Below are positions 27,419-38,537 of a stretch of 56,187 nt of DNA, in pieces (within the stretch, counting starts at the first letter, position 1; each line of letters starts with the position of its first letter). Below the pieces are notes generated by a model. The model was not told the origin of the DNA. It was given only the letters and a program-made list of their open reading frames with translations, and made no database searches. This DNA is from DALYLB01 sp046154695 (lineage in GTDB: Bacteria; Acidobacteriota; Blastocatellia; RBC074), in contig JBJXFI010000313.1 in NCBI GenBank assembly GCA_046154695.1, positions 1-56,187 of the forward strand. The letters run 5' to 3'. A program made the position numbers and the translations under genes.

Positions 27419-28615
27419 TTACTTCTCAGTAAGCGCCGCGACGCCGGGCAGGAGATCGCCGGCGAGCAGCTCGAGGGTGGCGCCGCCCCCGGTCGAGATG
27501 TGGGTGATCTTGCCTGCGAGGCCCGATTCGTGGATGGCCGCGACGCTGTCGCCGCCGCCGATGATCGAGGTGGCATCGTTCTTTTCGGAGGCTTCGGCGA
27601 CGGCCTGGGCGACGGCGCGCGTCCCCAGATCGAAGGGGGGCATTTCGAACATCCCCATCGGTCCGTTCCAGATGATGGTTTGGGCCGAGGCGATGATCCC
27701 GGCGTAGGCCTGCCGCGAAGCGGCGCCGATATCGAGCCCCATCGTATCCGCGGGCGTGGCATCGACAGCGACCGTCCTGGCGTTGGCGCCGTCATCGGGA
27801 TTGGCGGCGACGACGTGATCCGTGGGCAGGACAAGGTTGACGCCGCGCTCTTTGGCCATGGTTTCGAGGCTGGCGGCGAGGCCGGTCTTGTCGAGTTCGA
27901 CGAGCGATTTGCCGATCTCGAGGCCGCGGGCCTTGAGAAACGTGTAGGCCATCGCGCCGCCGATCAGAACGGCGTCGGCCGATTTGAGAAGGTTCTCGAT
28001 GACCTGAATCTTGTCGCTGACCTTGGCGCCGCCGAGAATGACGACGAACGGGCGGCGGGGATTGGCGAGCGTGTCGATCAGATAGCGGAGTTCCCGCTCC
28101 ATCAGAAAGCCCGCGGCGGCCCGCGGCACGAACTTCGTCATCCCCTCGGTCGAGGCATGCGCGCGATGGGCCGTGCCGAACGCGTCATTGACGTAGACGT
28201 CGCAAAGGGACGCGAGCTGCCCGGCGAATTTCGGATCGTTGCCCTCCTCTTCCGCATAAAAGCGCAGGTTTTCGAGCAGGGCGATCTCGCCGTCCTTGAG
28301 CGATTCGACGACCTTCGCGGCCTCGCCGCCGATGCAGTCGGGGGCGAAGGCGACCGAACGGCCGAGCACCCGGGCGAGATGCTCGGCCACGGGCCGAAGC
28401 GAATATTTCGAATTGCGGTGCCCCTTGGGCCGCCCAAGGTGCGAGGCGAGGATCACGCGGGCCCCCTTGTCGATCGCGAACTGAATCGTCGGAATCGCGG
28501 CGGTGATGCGCGTATCGTCGGAGACCTTCCCGCCCTCGATGGGCACATTGAAATCGACACGGATGAAAACCTTCTTCCCGGCAAGATCGAGGTCACGAAT
28601 TGAAAGCTTGGGCAT
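27419..28615 (-). CDS. pgk: Phosphoglycerate kinase
   Basis: A 398-residue, full-length two-domain kinase that transfers phosphate from 1,3-bisphosphoglycerate to ADP in glycolysis. The N-terminal signature VFIRVDFNVP (about 14-23), the basic patch SHLGRPKG (about 60), the hinge GGAKVSDKI and the C-terminal nucleotide loop GGGDSVAAI (about 350) are all present. It heads the glycolytic-secretory block pgk-tpiA-secG-tRNA-Leu. The 131-bp region upstream, shared with a divergent transporter gene, should hold its promoter. Confidence 0.97.
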   Translation of the reverse strand: MPKLSIRDLDLAGKKVFIRVDFNVPIEGGKVSDDTRITAAIPTIQFAIDKGARVILASHLGRPKGHRNSKYSLRPVAEHLARVLGRSVAFAPDCIGGEAAKVVESLKDGEIALLENLRFYAEEEGNDPKFAGQLASLCDVYVNDAFGTAHRAHASTEGMTKFVPRAAAGFLMERELRYLIDTLANPRRPFVVILGGAKVSDKIQVIENLLKSADAVLIGGAMAYTFLKARGLEIGKSLVELDKTGLAASLETMAKERGVNLVLPTDHVVAANPDDGANARTVAVDATPADTMGLDIGAASRQAYAGIIASAQTIIWNGPMGMFEMPPFDLGTRAVAQAVAEASEKNDATSIIGGGDSVAAIHESGLAGKITHISTGGGATLELLAGDLLPGVAALTEK

Positions 28616-28746
28616 AGGTATTCTTCAATTTCCTTCACGGAATCAATTTGGCGGTTGATGGAATTGCGCGGCGCGGTGAAGTAAGGTGAAAATTATCATG
28701 ATTTTTTCGGATGGGCAAAAGCGCCACCGGGGGGAATAGAACACGG

Positions 28747-29940
28747 ATGATACGCGTGCGGCCGGAGAAGTGGAAACTTCCACGGAATGTGATCGCGCTG
28801 GGGCTGGTCAGTCTGTTCAATGACGCGAGCAGCGAGATCATCTATCCGCTGCTGCCGTTGTTTCTGATCGGGGCGCTGGGGGCCGGTCCGGCGTTCGTCG
28901 GATTGATCGAGGGAGTGACGGAGAGCGCGTCGAGCCTGTTGAATCTGCCGGCGGGCTGGTTGTCGGATCGCATCCGAAGGCGAAAGGGGCTGGTGCTGTT
29001 CGGCTATGGGCTGGCCTCGCTGGCGCGTCCGGGGCTGGCGATGGCGGGGGCGGCATGGCATGTGATGGGGCTGCGCCTGGTGGATCGAATCGGCAAGGGC
29101 GCGCGGAGCGGGCCGCGGGATGCGCTGATCGCCGATTCCTCGCCCCCGGAAGCGCGCGGGATCGCATTCGGCTTTCATCGCGCGATGGATCATCTGGGAG
29201 CGATCGTGGGAGCCCTGCTCTCGGCGTGGCTGCTCGGCCTCTTCAACGGCGATTTCCGCCGCGTATTCTGGGCGGCGTCGATTCCCGCGCTCATCGCGGT
29301 GTCGATTCTGATCTTCGCGGTGCGGGAGACGCCCATCGAGCCCGCGGCGGAGGCGGCCCGGAAGGCGGTCGATCCCAACCCGCCGATCCGCTTCACGGGA
29401 AACTTCAAAGGATATCTCGCGGCGCTGCTGCTCTTCACGCTCGGGAATTCGAGCGATGCGTTTCTGCTTCTGCGCGCGTGGCAGGCGGGGATCGGCGTGA
29501 CGAGCATCCCGCTGCTTTGGGCGGCGCTGCATTTGAGCAAATCAGTCTTTTCGCTCCTCGGGGGCGGAATGTCGGACCGCCTGGGAAGAAAGAGATTGAT
29601 CGTCAGCGGATGGATTGTGTACGCTGTCATCTATCTGGCATTCGCGGCCGCAAGCACTCCGCCGCACATCTGGGCTCTTTTTTTATGCTACGGAATCTAT
29701 TTCGGCCTGACCGAAGGAGTCGAAAAAGCCTTCGTGGCGGACCTGACCGCGCCGCAAATGCGAGGGTCGGCATTCGGGCTCTACAATCTGATCATCGGCA
29801 TCGGCGCCCTGCCGGCGAGCCTGCTGACAGGGTGGCTGTGGCAGCGATTCGGCGCGGAAACGGCCCTCGGCGCGGGTGCGATCGTGAGTTTGCTGGCCGC
29901 GGCGATGCTGCTTTTCGTTCGGGAGGAGCGGAAGCGTTGA
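28747..29940 (+). CDS. Major facilitator superfamily transporter
   Basis: About 397 residues with the start taken at 28747; an in-frame ATG at 28711 is also possible, and neither has a well-spaced ribosome-binding site. About 11-12 hydrophobic segments are seen. The cytosolic loop between TM2 and TM3 carries motif A as GWLSDRIRRRKG, and the second half repeats it as GGMSDRLGRKR, typical of MFS secondary transporters in the inner membrane. The substrate cannot be told; drug efflux or sugar-phosphate/organic acid transport are both possible. It is divergent from pgk and is followed after 74 bp by the SUMF1-domain gene. Confidence 0.88.
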   Translation: MIRVRPEKWKLPRNVIALGLVSLFNDASSEIIYPLLPLFLIGALGAGPAFVGLIEGVTESASSLLNLPAGWLSDRIRRRKGLVLFGYGLASLARPGLAMAGAAWHVMGLRLVDRIGKGARSGPRDALIADSSPPEARGIAFGFHRAMDHLGAIVGALLSAWLLGLFNGDFRRVFWAASIPALIAVSILIFAVRETPIEPAAEAARKAVDPNPPIRFTGNFKGYLAALLLFTLGNSSDAFLLLRAWQAGIGVTSIPLLWAALHLSKSVFSLLGGGMSDRLGRKRLIVSGWIVYAVIYLAFAAASTPPHIWALFLCYGIYFGLTEGVEKAFVADLTAPQMRGSAFGLYNLIIGIGALPASLLTGWLWQRFGAETALGAGAIVSLLAAAMLLFVREERKR

Positions 29941-30014
29941 TCGGTCTATAAATTCGCCGAGCTGGCGCTCGGCGGTCCCGGGAGCGATCTATTTTTCGAT
30001 TACGCGGGGAAATC

Positions 30015-30875
30015 ATGGTTCGGGCGGGGCTGTTCGCGGCCTTCCTCGTATGTATAGCCGCTTGCCAGTCGCTGGAGGCCACGACGCGGCGGGATGCGAT
30101 TCAGTCGCTGATCGCGAAGGAGAATTTCGCGAGGATCGCGCCCGGCGAGTTCCTGATGGGCTCGCCCCCGGGGCGAAGCGGGGATTGGGCGGAGAGCGAG
30201 AGGCAGGAATCGCCGCAGCACCGTGTCAGTATCACCTGCGAATTCGAAATCGGCCGATATGAAGTGACGCAGCGGCAATGGGAAGGAGTGATGAGTTTGA
30301 ATCCGAGCGCGTTCAAGGGGGCGCACCTCCCCGTGACGAACGTCTCGTGGCGGGATGTGCAGGCGTTTCTCGGGCGCTTGCGGATGCTGGATGCGCGCTA
30401 TTCCTATCGACTGCCGACGGAGGCGGAATGGGAGTACGCATGTCGCGCGGAGAGCGACGGCCATTTTTCCGGCGAGGAGCCACCGGCGAAAAACAAGACC
30501 CCGGCGGGCTCTTCCAAAGCCCTCGCCCCTGAGGAGGAGGAGCGAATGACGAGCAATTTGCGGCGCATGGCATGGTACGAGGCGAACTCGCTCAACCGTC
30601 CGCATGCGGTCGGCCAGTTGCAGGCGAACGGCTGGGGGCTGTTCGATATTCACGGCAATGTATGGGAGTGGGTGCAGGATTGGCACGACATCAATTATTA
30701 TCGGTGGGGTCCCGCGGAGGATCCGCAGGGCCCGGCGAGCGGCCAGAGCAAGGTCCAGCGGGGCGGCGGCTGGCAATCGCCCGCGAAGCAGTGCCGGGCC
30801 GCGGCTCGCGGCTTCCTGCTTCCCGTTGAGCGCAACAACCTGACGGGATTCAGGCTGGTGAGAGTCCGTAGGTGA
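30015..30875 (+). CDS. SUMF1 (formylglycine-generating-enzyme-like) domain lipoprotein
   Basis: A 286-residue protein with a lipoprotein-like signal (hydrophobic run FAAFLVCIAAC at about 7-17). A full SUMF1 / C-type-lectin-like fold follows: FLMGSP near 46, EVTQRQWEGVM, VTNVSWRDVQAF, YRLPTEAEWEYACR, NVWEWVQDWH and RGGGWQSPAKQCRAAAR. Formylglycine-generating enzymes use two cysteines near the C-terminal RGG motif. Here only one is seen, and the first position reads SPAKQ. It is therefore probably not the sulfatase activator but one of the many SUMF1-fold binding or accessory proteins. It lies between the MFS gene and the repeat-bearing gap before the TonB receptor. Confidence 0.87.
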   Translation: MVRAGLFAAFLVCIAACQSLEATTRRDAIQSLIAKENFARIAPGEFLMGSPPGRSGDWAESERQESPQHRVSITCEFEIGRYEVTQRQWEGVMSLNPSAFKGAHLPVTNVSWRDVQAFLGRLRMLDARYSYRLPTEAEWEYACRAESDGHFSGEEPPAKNKTPAGSSKALAPEEEERMTSNLRRMAWYEANSLNRPHAVGQLQANGWGLFDIHGNVWEWVQDWHDINYYRWGPAEDPQGPASGQSKVQRGGGWQSPAKQCRAAARGFLLPVERNNLTGFRLVRVRR

Positions 30876-30888
30876 CCTTGCTAATTTC

Positions 30889-30968
30889 TTATGGCGGTTT
30901 TCACTCGCGTGCGACCCGACTCGCCATCGAGAAGAGGATAACGCAGCCAGGGCGCATGCATATGCAAG
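30889..30968 (-). repeat. Intergenic repeat, second copy of the element at 817-987
   Basis: On the minus strand this 80-bp stretch matches the outer parts of the element at 817-987 (shared blocks GCATATGCATGCGCCCTG, TCTTCTCGATGGCGAGTCGG and GTCGCACGC), but lacks its inner ACGGAA expansion. It follows the SUMF1 gene stop by 14 bp. Confidence 0.75.
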
Positions 30969-31030
30969 CGGTTGTAAAGAGCCGTACATCCTTTGAAATC
31001 AATACACGTTCGAACTTGTGCAGTCACAGT

Positions 31031-31054
31031 GGCACAAGCTGTCCAGCTTGTGCC
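31031..31054 (+). repeat. 24-bp palindromic repeat, copy 3
   Basis: Perfect palindrome-like GGCACAAGCTGTCCAGCTTG plus TGCC, the same element as at 9836 and 9954. It lies 22 bp before the TonB receptor start codon, within its leader, and could form a hairpin there. Confidence 0.8.
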
Positions 31055-31075
31055 GCTTTTTTTCGAGGGTGAGTG

Positions 31076-33790
31076 ATGAATGCAACGAAGAGGCTGCTGG
31101 CACTGCTGCTGTGCGTGCTGCCGGCGGCGATGCCGGCACGCGGCCAATCGGGAGACGGGTTGAGCGGCGTGGTAAAGGACACCACGGGCGGGGCGATGGG
31201 CCAGGCGTCGGTCAACCTGATCAATGCGCGCCAATCGGTGGTGGCGACCACGAGCACGGATGCCGAGGGGCGATTCAGCCTGTCGAATCTCTCCGCGGGA
31301 ACCTATGAATTGCTGGTGACGAGCGGGCGGGGGTTCGCCTCGCAGCGAATGGCCGTGCGGATTCCCGCGCCGGCGCCGGTCGAGATCGTGATGGGGCTCG
31401 AATCCCTGACGGCGGAGGTGACGGTGACGGCGGAGTCGGGCATCGTGCAGTCGCTGGATCAGACGACGCAGCAGGTCAACGTCATCGGCGAGGAGCAGTT
31501 GCGGCAGCGCGCGAAGGCCATGCTGGCGCAGATCGCACAGGAGGAGCCGGGATTGCAGATGCAGCGCACGAGCCCCACGATCGGCGCGATCTTCGTCCGC
31601 GGCCTGACCGGAGCCAAGGTGGTGAACTATGTCGATGGAATTCGATTCTCCAATTCGGCGGCGCGCGGCGGAATCAACAGCTTCTTCAATGTGAACGACG
31701 CGAGCAACCTGCGATCGGTCGAGGTGATCCGCGGCCCGAACAGCGCGCAGTTCGGCAGCGACAGCCTCGGCGGCGCGGTGCAGATGGTGTCGCGCACGCC
31801 GCTCTACACGGCGGATAAATTTGAATTGCACGGCGAATGGAGCAATTCCTACAACAGCGCCGATCACAGCTTCGGCGCCAGCCAGCTTGCAACTTTCGGC
31901 TGGCGCGATCTGGCCGTGATGATCAACGCCTTTGGCCACCGGGGCAATACGGTGCGCCCGGGGGGCGGCTTTGAATCACACTCGGCGGTCAACCGGTTCC
32001 TGGGCCTCAGATCCTCGACGCTGCTCGGCGAGCGCTCGACCGACACGGCATTCACGCGGTATGGCGGGCTCTTCAAACTGAACTACAAGCTGACGGAGAG
32101 CGACCAGCTCTCGGTCTATTACAATCGCGCGCAGATCGACGGCGGCAAGCGGCTGGACCAGACGATCGGCGGCGACGGCAATCTGATCGCGGATCTGCGC
32201 AACTTCATGCTCGACTTCTTCTATGGGCGGTATGAGCGATTCGGGGCGGGCCCATTCGACACGTTCACGGCCTCGTATTCCTACAGCGCACAGCGCGAAG
32301 AGCGCGTCAATCAGGGGGGCAACGGCAATCCGGCGGGCGCGATCACCTCGCAGCCCGAGCGCACGGCGAGCCATGGCGTGCAGTCGCAGGCGGCCAAACA
32401 ATGGTCCCGAAACCATCTGCTGGTCGGCGGAGACATCTATTTCGATCGCGTGCGGACCGACTCCTATTCCCTGAATCCGGTGACGGGTGTCGCGACGGTG
32501 GTGCGCGGGCGGGTGCCGGACAAGGCGGAATACGTCAACGGCGGAGCTTATCTGCAGGACGTGCTGACGGCGATTCCGAATCGGCTGCGGCTGGTCGGGG
32601 CGCTTCGATACGGGCGCGTTTCATACACCTCGCGCGCCGCCAACAGTCCGCTGATCAACGGCGCCGCGCTCTGGCCGAACGACGAGCTGACGGCCGAAGC
32701 GGTGACGCCGCGGGCCGGCGCGGTCTTCACGATCACGGAAGGCTTCAATCTCTCGGCGCAGGCCAGCCGGGGCTTTCGTGCGCCGCACATCACCGATCTG
32801 GGTACGATCGGGCTGACCGGAAACGGCTTCGAGGCCAATGCCGCGGATCTGGCGGGCCGGGGCGCGACAGTCGGATCGTCGGCGAGCCGCGACGCGGTCT
32901 CGACGGGCATCCCCGTCGCGCGGCTTTCCCCCGAGACGAGCTGGACCTATGAAGGCGGCGTGCATCTTCACCGCAGCCGGATCGACATCGACATCAACGG
33001 CTTCGTCAACGACATCAGGGACAACATCGCCGTCCAGGCGTTGATCCTGCCGCAGGGCGCCGTCGGGCTGCAGCTCGGCGATCAGCGCGTCGCATCGCAG
33101 CTCGCGACCGGCGCGGTCTTCGTTCCCGCCTCGACTGCCCCGGTGCTGATTCGCGCGAATTTCGATCAGGCCCGCATCCGGGGGATCGAGCAGAAGTTCG
33201 ACCTGCGCCTGACGAGTCGCCTGACGCTCGGGCAGAACTTCACCTATCTGCGCGCCGCGGACAGGCGAACCGGCCTTCCACCGAACATCGAGGGCGGGAC
33301 GCCCGCGCCGCAGGGCAATCTGCGCGTCCGGTACACCGCGCCGAAAGGCCGTTTCTGGATCGAGCCGTATCTTTACGGCGCGCGCCGGCAGGATCGCCTA
33401 TCGACGCTGGATCTCGAAGACCGCCGCACGGGCGCGACCCGCTCGCGCGGCCAGATCGCCAACTTCTTCACGCGCGGCGCCACGGTCCGCAGCTTCATCG
33501 CGCCCGGCCCCGACGGCCGGCTCGGGACGGCCGATGACCAGCTCAAGGCCACGGGCGAGACGCTCGCCCAGGTCCAGAACCGCGTGCTCGGCGCGGCCGC
33601 GAGCGCGCCGCTCTTCCGCTACATTCCGGGCTTTATGACCTTCGGCGTCCGCGGCGGATTCCGACTCGGAGAACGCCACACCATCTTCTTCGATCTGGAA
33701 AATCTCAACGATAAGAACTATCGCGGCATCAGCTGGGGGATGGACGCGCCGGGGCGCAGCTTCGGCTTCCGGCACAACTACAGATTCTGA
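31076..33790 (+). CDS. TonB-dependent outer-membrane receptor with carboxypeptidase-regulatory-like domain
   Basis: A 904-residue protein. The ATG at 31076 is preferred to the GTG three bases upstream because GAGGGTGAG precedes it. After a signal peptide (about 1-23) come a CarboxypepD_reg-like beta-sandwich (about 28-110), the plug domain (about 125-240, with FVRGLTGAKVVNYVDGIRFS and VEVIRGPNSAQFGSDSLGG) and a 22-strand barrel. The barrel ends in an aromatic residue (HNYRF), the signal for barrel assembly. It takes up a ligand such as a siderophore, vitamin or oligosaccharide using TonB energy; the ligand is not deducible. The leader contains a palindromic repeat. Confidence 0.92.
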   Translation: MNATKRLLALLLCVLPAAMPARGQSGDGLSGVVKDTTGGAMGQASVNLINARQSVVATTSTDAEGRFSLSNLSAGTYELLVTSGRGFASQRMAVRIPAPAPVEIVMGLESLTAEVTVTAESGIVQSLDQTTQQVNVIGEEQLRQRAKAMLAQIAQEEPGLQMQRTSPTIGAIFVRGLTGAKVVNYVDGIRFSNSAARGGINSFFNVNDASNLRSVEVIRGPNSAQFGSDSLGGAVQMVSRTPLYTADKFELHGEWSNSYNSADHSFGASQLATFGWRDLAVMINAFGHRGNTVRPGGGFESHSAVNRFLGLRSSTLLGERSTDTAFTRYGGLFKLNYKLTESDQLSVYYNRAQIDGGKRLDQTIGGDGNLIADLRNFMLDFFYGRYERFGAGPFDTFTASYSYSAQREERVNQGGNGNPAGAITSQPERTASHGVQSQAAKQWSRNHLLVGGDIYFDRVRTDSYSLNPVTGVATVVRGRVPDKAEYVNGGAYLQDVLTAIPNRLRLVGALRYGRVSYTSRAANSPLINGAALWPNDELTAEAVTPRAGAVFTITEGFNLSAQASRGFRAPHITDLGTIGLTGNGFEANAADLAGRGATVGSSASRDAVSTGIPVARLSPETSWTYEGGVHLHRSRIDIDINGFVNDIRDNIAVQALILPQGAVGLQLGDQRVASQLATGAVFVPASTAPVLIRANFDQARIRGIEQKFDLRLTSRLTLGQNFTYLRAADRRTGLPPNIEGGTPAPQGNLRVRYTAPKGRFWIEPYLYGARRQDRLSTLDLEDRRTGATRSRGQIANFFTRGATVRSFIAPGPDGRLGTADDQLKATGETLAQVQNRVLGAAASAPLFRYIPGFMTFGVRGGFRLGERHTIFFDLENLNDKNYRGISWGMDAPGRSFGFRHNYRF

Positions 33791-33815
33791 CCCACGGAAG
33801 CAATGAAAATCGTTT

Positions 33816-33876
33816 GGAGTTCCGCCTTCAGGCGGTCAGTCTCAGGGAGAACCCGACCTCCTGAAGGCGAAGCTCC
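33816..33876. terminator. Inverted repeat between convergent TonB and kinase genes
   Basis: Arms 33816-33832 (GGAGTTCCGCCTTCAGG) and 33860-33876 (CCTGAAGGCGAAGCTCC) are near-complementary. A nested perfect hairpin (CCGCCT-TC-AGGCGG) lies at 33822-33835. It starts 26 bp after the receptor stop and ends 7 bp before the kinase stop, so it probably terminates both transcripts. Confidence 0.55.
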
Positions 33877-33882
33877 GTGCCT

Positions 33883-36495
<2,613 letters not shown>

Positions 36496-36504
36496 TTCAT
36501 CCTC

Positions 36505-36595
36505 CAACTACTATCCAGCAAATACAATTCCGGGGGTCCAGGCAAAGCTGGCAACTACAATCCAGCAAATACAATTCCGGGGGTCCAGGCAAAGC
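36505..36595 (-). repeat. Two tandem copies of a 44-bp unit (47-bp period) before the kinase gene
   Basis: Copies at 36505-36548 and 36552-36595 differ by one base. On the minus strand the unit includes GGACCCCCGGAATTGTATTT. It fills most of the gap between hydrogenase-like gene A and the kinase and abuts the kinase ribosome-binding site, so it is placed to affect kinase translation or to be a repeated regulator-binding site. Confidence 0.8.
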
Positions 36596-36627
36596 CGATC
36601 GCCGGTCAAACAGGCACGTCGCACGGG

Positions 36628-38475
36628 TTACGGATCGAAGCTTCGAATCGCCCGCAAAAGGTCGATTCCGGTGAAGTCGTCCGGGCGCGAAAACTCTTCA
36701 AGCAACGGGGTGTTGAGCATTGCCTGTTCAAATGGGCCGGGGACATCGAAGGCGTCGTGGGGCGATGCCAGCCAGGCCGACGGGGGCACGATCTGATAGT
36801 TGCCGATGTGGCCGCCGGAGATCAGGAGATGGTGCGTCAGCATTCCCTGTCCGCTCTCGCAGAATCCGGCGCCGATCGATTCCTTTCGGGCGGTGAACTT
36901 CTCCGACAGGCGCCGTTCGCCGCGCCGCAGGCAATCGAAGGCCTTGAGCAGATAGGTGAAGGCGACCATTCCGCAAAAGCCGATCGCGTGCGCGCGGGCG
37001 CGGAGGCGCTCCAGCGCGTTGGGGGCGTCGGGGATGTGCCAGGTGATCTTTCGCGCCGGGGTTTGAAACTTCGGAAGCGAGATCTCCAGGCGGCCCTGCC
37101 GATGGCCCGCGCCGTTGGGGGAGCCGTTCGAGGCGGCGGAAGCGGGTTTGGCCTCCGCCATGATGAATTCATTTTTGATCTTGCCGCTCAGGGCGGTGAT
37201 CCATTGTCGGGCAATCGGTCCGGTCTCCATCGGTTCACGGTCCCATCGCGGCGCGACGCACCACGAATACTGCTCCTGCCAGTTTCCCTGCGCGGGCTGG
37301 GGAAGCGTCTCGTAATTCCAGGGATGGAGGGGCGAGAGAGGAACGCCGAACTGGTCCGCCTTGACGAGGTGGCCCCGGGACGCGCCGAAGAAGGAATGAT
37401 CGATGAACGCTTCGATGCCGGCGTTCAGATCGGTCAGTCGATTGGTGCGCAGGCGCCCATGGACGATGACGCCGGGCGTGGCGAGCCGCTTCTCCCCCCA
37501 TTCGTTGCAATGATCAAAGCGCGCGTCATACGCGGCCGGATCGTCTCCCCAGCCGGCCGAGATCATGTTCGCCGGGAGGCGTCCGACCTCTTGGTACCGC
37601 GCATCGGACTGATAAAAAAACTCGGCCAGATCGTCCCAGAGGGCGGCCACCTTCTTCGCATAATCGATCAGGCGGTTGATGCGCCCCAGGACCTGGTTGA
37701 AGAGCTCCCGGTCGGCCTCGATGCCCACCCCGCCGAGAAAGATCGTTGACGGGTGAGGGTACCGGCCGAAGACCAGCGTGGCGACTTCGGCCGCGGCGCG
37801 TGTCAGATGCAACGCCTCACGATAGAGATGGCCGGAGATCGGATTCATTTCGCGCATGATTTCGCCGATCGTTCGATAGCCATGCGTGGCCGCGTTCGGG
37901 GCCAGCGCCCCCTCGGCCTTCTTCCAAACCATCTCGTTGGTCCTTCGCAGCACCGATTCCGAATAGTCGGGTCCGGCGAGCAGAAACAGATGCCGGACGT
38001 GGGAATAGATGAGTTCCGCGGAAGAGCCCAGTCCGCGCGTGATCAGCGCCAGCGGCGGAGGCGTCACGCCGAAGGCCATCTCCAGGGCCATCGCGGCGGC
38101 AATCGAATTGGCGCCGCTCGCGCGCCCGCTCAAGCGGCTGGAGATCGCGACGGCATCCGACGGAATCCGCCCCTTGAGGATGAGTTCGAAGCCCCGGAAT
38201 TCCGTCGCCTCGGCCCGGGCGTCGAGAACGCGGCGGTTCTCCAGATCGACCACCACGCGCAGTGCCGTCCCGCCGGCGCAGCGCGTCAGCGGCTCGACCT
38301 CGAAATAGCGGACGTGCGGGCTCTGAACCGCCTCCCGCAGCAATCGTTCATGCTCGTCGTGCGCGGGGACGTTGACCGCCTGCGCGACGGCGAACGCGCC
38401 GGCCGCGGGCGCGTCGGCCCGCAGCTTCGCCTGTCCGCGAGCGTCGAATTCGATTGGCAGGTTCTTGAAAACCAT
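36628..38475 (-). CDS. NiFe-hydrogenase large-subunit-like protein A, no NiFe ligands
   Basis: The start at 38475 (MVFKNLPIEF) is chosen because it aligns with the start of paralog B and lies after the end of B; a longer upstream frame overlaps B. The 615-residue protein has the hydrogenase large-subunit fold: EFRGFELILKGRIPSDA, LETGP-like METGPIARQWITAL and NYQIVPPSAWLASPHDAF near the C-terminus. In the L1 region, where active enzymes have RICGxCxxxH, it reads RLSGRASGAN: Ser116 and Ala119 in place of the cysteines and Asn123 in place of His. It ends at IRSFDP, exactly where active enzymes continue with CxxC. The conserved Arg of the RGxLxH segment is Gln. It cannot bind the NiFe centre and probably serves a structural or sensory role. 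Confidence 0.88.
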   Translation of the reverse strand: MVFKNLPIEFDARGQAKLRADAPAAGAFAVAQAVNVPAHDEHERLLREAVQSPHVRYFEVEPLTRCAGGTALRVVVDLENRRVLDARAEATEFRGFELILKGRIPSDAVAISSRLSGRASGANSIAAAMALEMAFGVTPPPLALITRGLGSSAELIYSHVRHLFLLAGPDYSESVLRRTNEMVWKKAEGALAPNAATHGYRTIGEIMREMNPISGHLYREALHLTRAAAEVATLVFGRYPHPSTIFLGGVGIEADRELFNQVLGRINRLIDYAKKVAALWDDLAEFFYQSDARYQEVGRLPANMISAGWGDDPAAYDARFDHCNEWGEKRLATPGVIVHGRLRTNRLTDLNAGIEAFIDHSFFGASRGHLVKADQFGVPLSPLHPWNYETLPQPAQGNWQEQYSWCVAPRWDREPMETGPIARQWITALSGKIKNEFIMAEAKPASAASNGSPNGAGHRQGRLEISLPKFQTPARKITWHIPDAPNALERLRARAHAIGFCGMVAFTYLLKAFDCLRRGERRLSEKFTARKESIGAGFCESGQGMLTHHLLISGGHIGNYQIVPPSAWLASPHDAFDVPGPFEQAMLNTPLLEEFSRPDDFTGIDLLRAIRSFDP

Positions 38476-38537
38476 ATTCTTCGGTTCGGGGAACCGCCGA
38501 TGATTCCCGGCCCCTTCCCGAACGCCCGACGGATGCA

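Noticed and set aside
30015..30875. Formylglycine-generating enzyme for the sulfatase
   Set aside because: Only one of the two catalytic cysteines is present in the C-terminal region.
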